Of a stretch of 42,037 bases of DNA, positions 39,499 through 42,037 are shown in pieces. How positions within the stretch are numbered: position 1 is the stretch's first letter; every line of letters begins with the position of its first letter. Under the pieces are notes generated by a model, which was not told where the DNA came from, searched no databases, and was given only the letters and a program-made list of their open reading frames with translations. Origin of the DNA: Bacillota bacterium (GTDB lineage Bacteria > Bacillota > Clostridia > Christensenellales > Aristaeellaceae); NCBI GenBank assembly GCA_023411175.1, contig JAEYPB010000006.1, forward strand, positions 1 through 42,037, read 5' to 3'. The position numbers were made by a program, and so were the translations under genes.

Positions 39499-42037
39499 TT
39501 ATAATCCAAGAATCTGACATCTCAATCCGGAGCGGTACGCCCGCGCCCGCCGCCGCAGAACCATGGCAAAGCTTATGCCCAGCCATGCCATGATGCCAAG
39601 CCATTCGACCCATCGCGCTGCGTCTGGTATCGGCGGGACATAGGTGAACACCACTTCGTGCCGCCCTTCCGGAACGTATGTGGACAAAAAGCCGATGTTA
39701 GCCCTCTCGACGCGCTGTTCCTCCCCGTCTACCCGAACATGCCAGCCGGTGGAATATGCGATTGCGCCAAATAGGTAGCGTGGCTCTGCCAAGTCGACCG
39801 TAAGCGCGTATTGCTGCGAACCCGCATACCGAACCTCCACCTCATCCTGCCTCCTGTCCGAGACCGCCTGTTTGTACCGGTCAAAGTAGTCCTCGCCGAC
39901 GGCGGTCAGGGAGAGGTTTTCAATGCGCGCGTGCGCCTGCGTCGAGAGTTCAAGTTCGGTAAAACCTGCGTTGGGCACGACGAATGCGATGGTTTCGTCC
40001 CCGCGCCGCGTCTTGATCCTATAGCGGTTTTCAGGATTGGCGCGCGTTTCGGCGTCCCAGCCCCAAGCGCACACGATCTCCGTGGTGTTGTACTCTTCCG
40101 CCTCCGCCACGATGTCGAAGGCGACGTGCACATAGGGCAGCGCGGAGCGGTTGTCCACGCGGTAAATGCCCCGTGTTGGGGTGGCTTCGAGGGGCAGCGC
40201 GTTTTGGGTGTACTCCGCGGCGGCGACCCCTGGTGCTTCCGGCGCGCCATCCAGCACGATTCTTTCCAGGAGCGCCTTCTGGCGCTCCTGCTTCGTAAGC
40301 GCGTAAAACTGCTCGGTGGAGATTGCCTTTTCATAGGTGTAAAAAAGCGGAAGCGCATAATTGTTCCTGTACACCACGAGATCGTCCGTACAGAGCGATT
40401 CAAGCTTTTCGTATCCAAACGGAGCGTACGTTTCCGGCCAGTCCTGCCGGTCGTAGATCAGGTATTTGACGCCGAGCATGGTATTGACCTCGTTTTTGTC
40501 CGAGAAGCCGTACATGTAGCGGGAAAAACCCTTCTTTTCGATGTTGTCGCTCCCAACGGCGCTCACGAACGAGTTCTGCCACGCGTCGAAGCCGGCTCCG
40601 CCCAAATAACCGCGCGTCCCCATAAAGCCGTTCGCGAGGGACAGGCACAGCGCCCCACCGTTTTCGATCGGAACATCGAAGCGGACCAGCGGGTCTTTCA
40701 CCTGGATTTCCGAGACGACACGCTGCACATCCGATTTGTATGCATCCTCGCCCCTGCCCACCGTGGCCCGGTCATTGACTGTGGGATAGGACACGAACAG
40801 GACCTCCGCAACCATAAGTCCGACGAGCAGTACGCCGGTAAAGCGGGTTCCGCGCTTGCGCATGACGAACAGGATGGTGAGGAAAGCGGCCAGAAAGGAC
40901 ACACCGGCCGTCAGCGAGACGCGATCGATGTTGGACCTCCCCTTAAGAGCCAGCAATACCGCCGGCAGCAGGTACGCGGCGCCGAGAGCGGCAAGCCAGC
41001 GGAGGGGTTTTTCGCGGTTGCGCAGGATGTGCTCCAGCGCCAGCGCGGCCATGTAGAGCATCAACACGGTGATCCAGAACGAGGAGAGCTTGAATGTGGC
41101 GTTTGCGAAGCCGTTCGCGACCGTACGCAAAGGCTCGATCACGCAGTAGGCCAGCGCAATCAGCAGGGCTCCTATAAACCACAGGCGAGCGCGGCGCGAA
41201 CTGATGACGATGCAGGCTGCGCACAGTACCGGTGTAAGCACGCCCGAATACATCGCGGCTGCCTCCAAGTAGTTCCAATCCCCCGCGTATTCAAGCGGCG
41301 CGCCCTGCAGGTTGTTGGATATCGACCTCAGATACGCCGTCGCTAGGGTTTTCTTTCCGGAGATCAAGCGAACCTGATCCAACTGTGAGGCCGCGGCGCC
41401 AAGGCGCGGGCTGGACGTAATCTGCGCGACGTCCAGCGAAATCATTACGGCCGAAAGGCAGTACCCGACGCCTAGCGCGACGCCGTACCGGAGCAGCAGC
41501 GAAGCCAGCGGTTCCTTACAGAGCGTCACTTCGTCGGTCTGACGTCGGAAGACCAGATAGAACAAAAATACGACGCCGTATAGCAGGAGCGCGTGTGTTC
41601 CGCTGTTCACGCCTAGGCAATACACCCCGAGCGGAAAGAGCAGAGCGGCGAAGCTGTTCCGGTAGAGGTGCTCCGCCGCGAGGAACAGCAGCGCAACCGC
41701 GACTACCTCGCCAGGGTAAGTGGACCAGGCACCGCGTGCAATCATGTGTCCCGAAAACGCATAGCCCAGCGCGATTGAGCAGCGCACGGCCATGCTGAAT
41801 CCCGCGGCCTTCAGGAAGGCGTAGAAAAGGCAGCCGGCCAGAATAACCTTGAGAGTCTGCGAAAACCCCAACAATAGAAGCAGGTTTTCCGAACCAAAGA
41901 GGCAGGGCCAATGATTCAGCCAGGAGAACACGGCCGATCTCGGGTTCCCAAGGTATTCGTTGGGCTCCCAGTAGATCAGGCGGCCGTATTGTTGGATCTG
42001 AGCCGCGAATGCCCGGTAATAGGGAACGGTCTGGCTG
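39499..42037 (-). CDS. YfhO-family membrane protein (5' end outside window)
   Basis: At least 845 codons are seen, and the frame is open to the window edge, so the N-terminus is missing. The residues just before 41931 (YYRAFAAQIQQYGRLIYWEP, then NEYLGNPRSA) continue the family pattern, so the GTG at 41931 is not the start. Many membrane helices are followed by a C-terminal outer domain (AIAYSTGWHVRVDGEEQRVE and EGRHEVVFTYVPP), then a last helix and a basic tail. This end is diagnostic for YfhO proteins. YfhO in Bacillus and Listeria is linked to glycosylation of surface polymers. The stop overlaps the region before the GT2 start. Confidence 0.85.
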   Translation of the reverse strand, partial: SQTVPYYRAFAAQIQQYGRLIYWEPNEYLGNPRSAVFSWLNHWPCLFGSENLLLLLGFSQTLKVILAGCLFYAFLKAAGFSMAVRCSIALGYAFSGHMIARGAWSTYPGEVVAVALLFLAAEHLYRNSFAALLFPLGVYCLGVNSGTHALLLYGVVFLFYLVFRRQTDEVTLCKEPLASLLLRYGVALGVGYCLSAVMISLDVAQITSSPRLGAAASQLDQVRLISGKKTLATAYLRSISNNLQGAPLEYAGDWNYLEAAAMYSGVLTPVLCAACIVISSRRARLWFIGALLIALAYCVIEPLRTVANGFANATFKLSSFWITVLMLYMAALALEHILRNREKPLRWLAALGAAYLLPAVLLALKGRSNIDRVSLTAGVSFLAAFLTILFVMRKRGTRFTGVLLVGLMVAEVLFVSYPTVNDRATVGRGEDAYKSDVQRVVSEIQVKDPLVRFDVPIENGGALCLSLANGFMGTRGYLGGAGFDAWQNSFVSAVGSDNIEKKGFSRYMYGFSDKNEVNTMLGVKYLIYDRQDWPETYAPFGYEKLESLCTDDLVVYRNNYALPLFYTYEKAISTEQFYALTKQERQKALLERIVLDGAPEAPGVAAAEYTQNALPLEATPTRGIYRVDNRSALPYVHVAFDIVAEAEEYNTTEIVCAWGWDAETRANPENRYRIKTRRGDETIAFVVPNAGFTELELSTQAHARIENLSLTAVGEDYFDRYKQAVSDRRQDEVEVRYAGSQQYALTVDLAEPRYLFGAIAYSTGWHVRVDGEEQRVERANIGFLSTYVPEGRHEVVFTYVPPIPDAARWVEWLGIMAWLGISFAMVLRRRARAYRSGLRCQILGL

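Noticed and set aside
39811..41346. 511-residue plus-strand open frame opposite the YfhO gene
   Set aside because: It is rich in Arg, His and Val with no domain pattern, while the minus-strand frame has membrane helices and the YfhO C-terminus.
41929..41931. GTG start of the YfhO gene inside the window
   Set aside because: The frame stays open to the edge and the upstream residues continue the family pattern, so the real start is outside.

Overview
The window looks like a chromosomal piece of an anaerobic, fairly GC-rich member of the Clostridia, probably an uncultured gut or rumen type. The reasons are the anaerobic (cbi) cobalamin pathway, two class-I cobalamin riboswitches, consensus sigma-70-type promoters (TTGACA-17-TATAAT), strong AGGAGG-like ribosome binding sites, and signal peptides of the MKK-hydrophobic-AxA kind on binding proteins that lack a lipobox. 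The exact taxon cannot be read from the sequence.

Region 1 (1-5035, minus strand) is a sugar/nucleoside utilisation operon. A LacI-type repressor fused to a PfkB/ribokinase domain comes first, followed by a nucleoside-hydrolase-like enzyme, an ABC extracellular binding protein and an ABC permease cut by the window edge. It has its own promoter (5007-5035) with a palindromic operator (4976-5000) at the predicted transcription start.

Region 2 (5320-19288, plus strand) is a long cobalamin operon. It begins with a promoter, a cobalamin riboswitch and an intrinsic terminator, followed by an exported CbiK cobaltochelatase, a secreted protein made of three Ig/NEAT-like repeats, and then cbiET-F-G-H-D-C-A-cobD-cbiJ-P-B-L, nearly all joined by 1-4 base (once 19 base) overlaps. 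It holds the corrin-ring steps, amidations and aminopropanol arm; haem/sirohydrochlorin genes, adenosyltransferase and nucleotide-loop genes are not here.

Region 3 (19285-26094, minus strand) converges on region 2, with the two stop codons sharing TTAA. It is a second cobalamin-riboswitch operon: a 1011-residue secreted protein (acidic Pro-rich 19-residue repeats, four or five Ig/NEAT-like domains, and the N-terminal lobe only of a BtuF-type binding protein), then BtuF-, BtuC- and BtuD-like transporter parts. The same repeat domain occurs in both riboswitch-controlled operons. This makes it the best candidate for a poorly described extracellular corrinoid or tetrapyrrole capture system.

Region 4 (about 26100-26569) is a gene-poor junction with a remnant of a tyrosine recombinase. 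Region 5 (26570-42037, minus strand) is the downstream part of an exopolysaccharide/surface-glycan cluster: a YfhO protein (cut by the edge), a GT2, an ATP-grasp enzyme, a GT4, a DUF362 protein, a Wzx-like flippase, a CapK/PaaK-like adenylate-forming enzyme, a second membrane protein, another GT4 and a GT-C enzyme. The promoter of this cluster lies outside the window.
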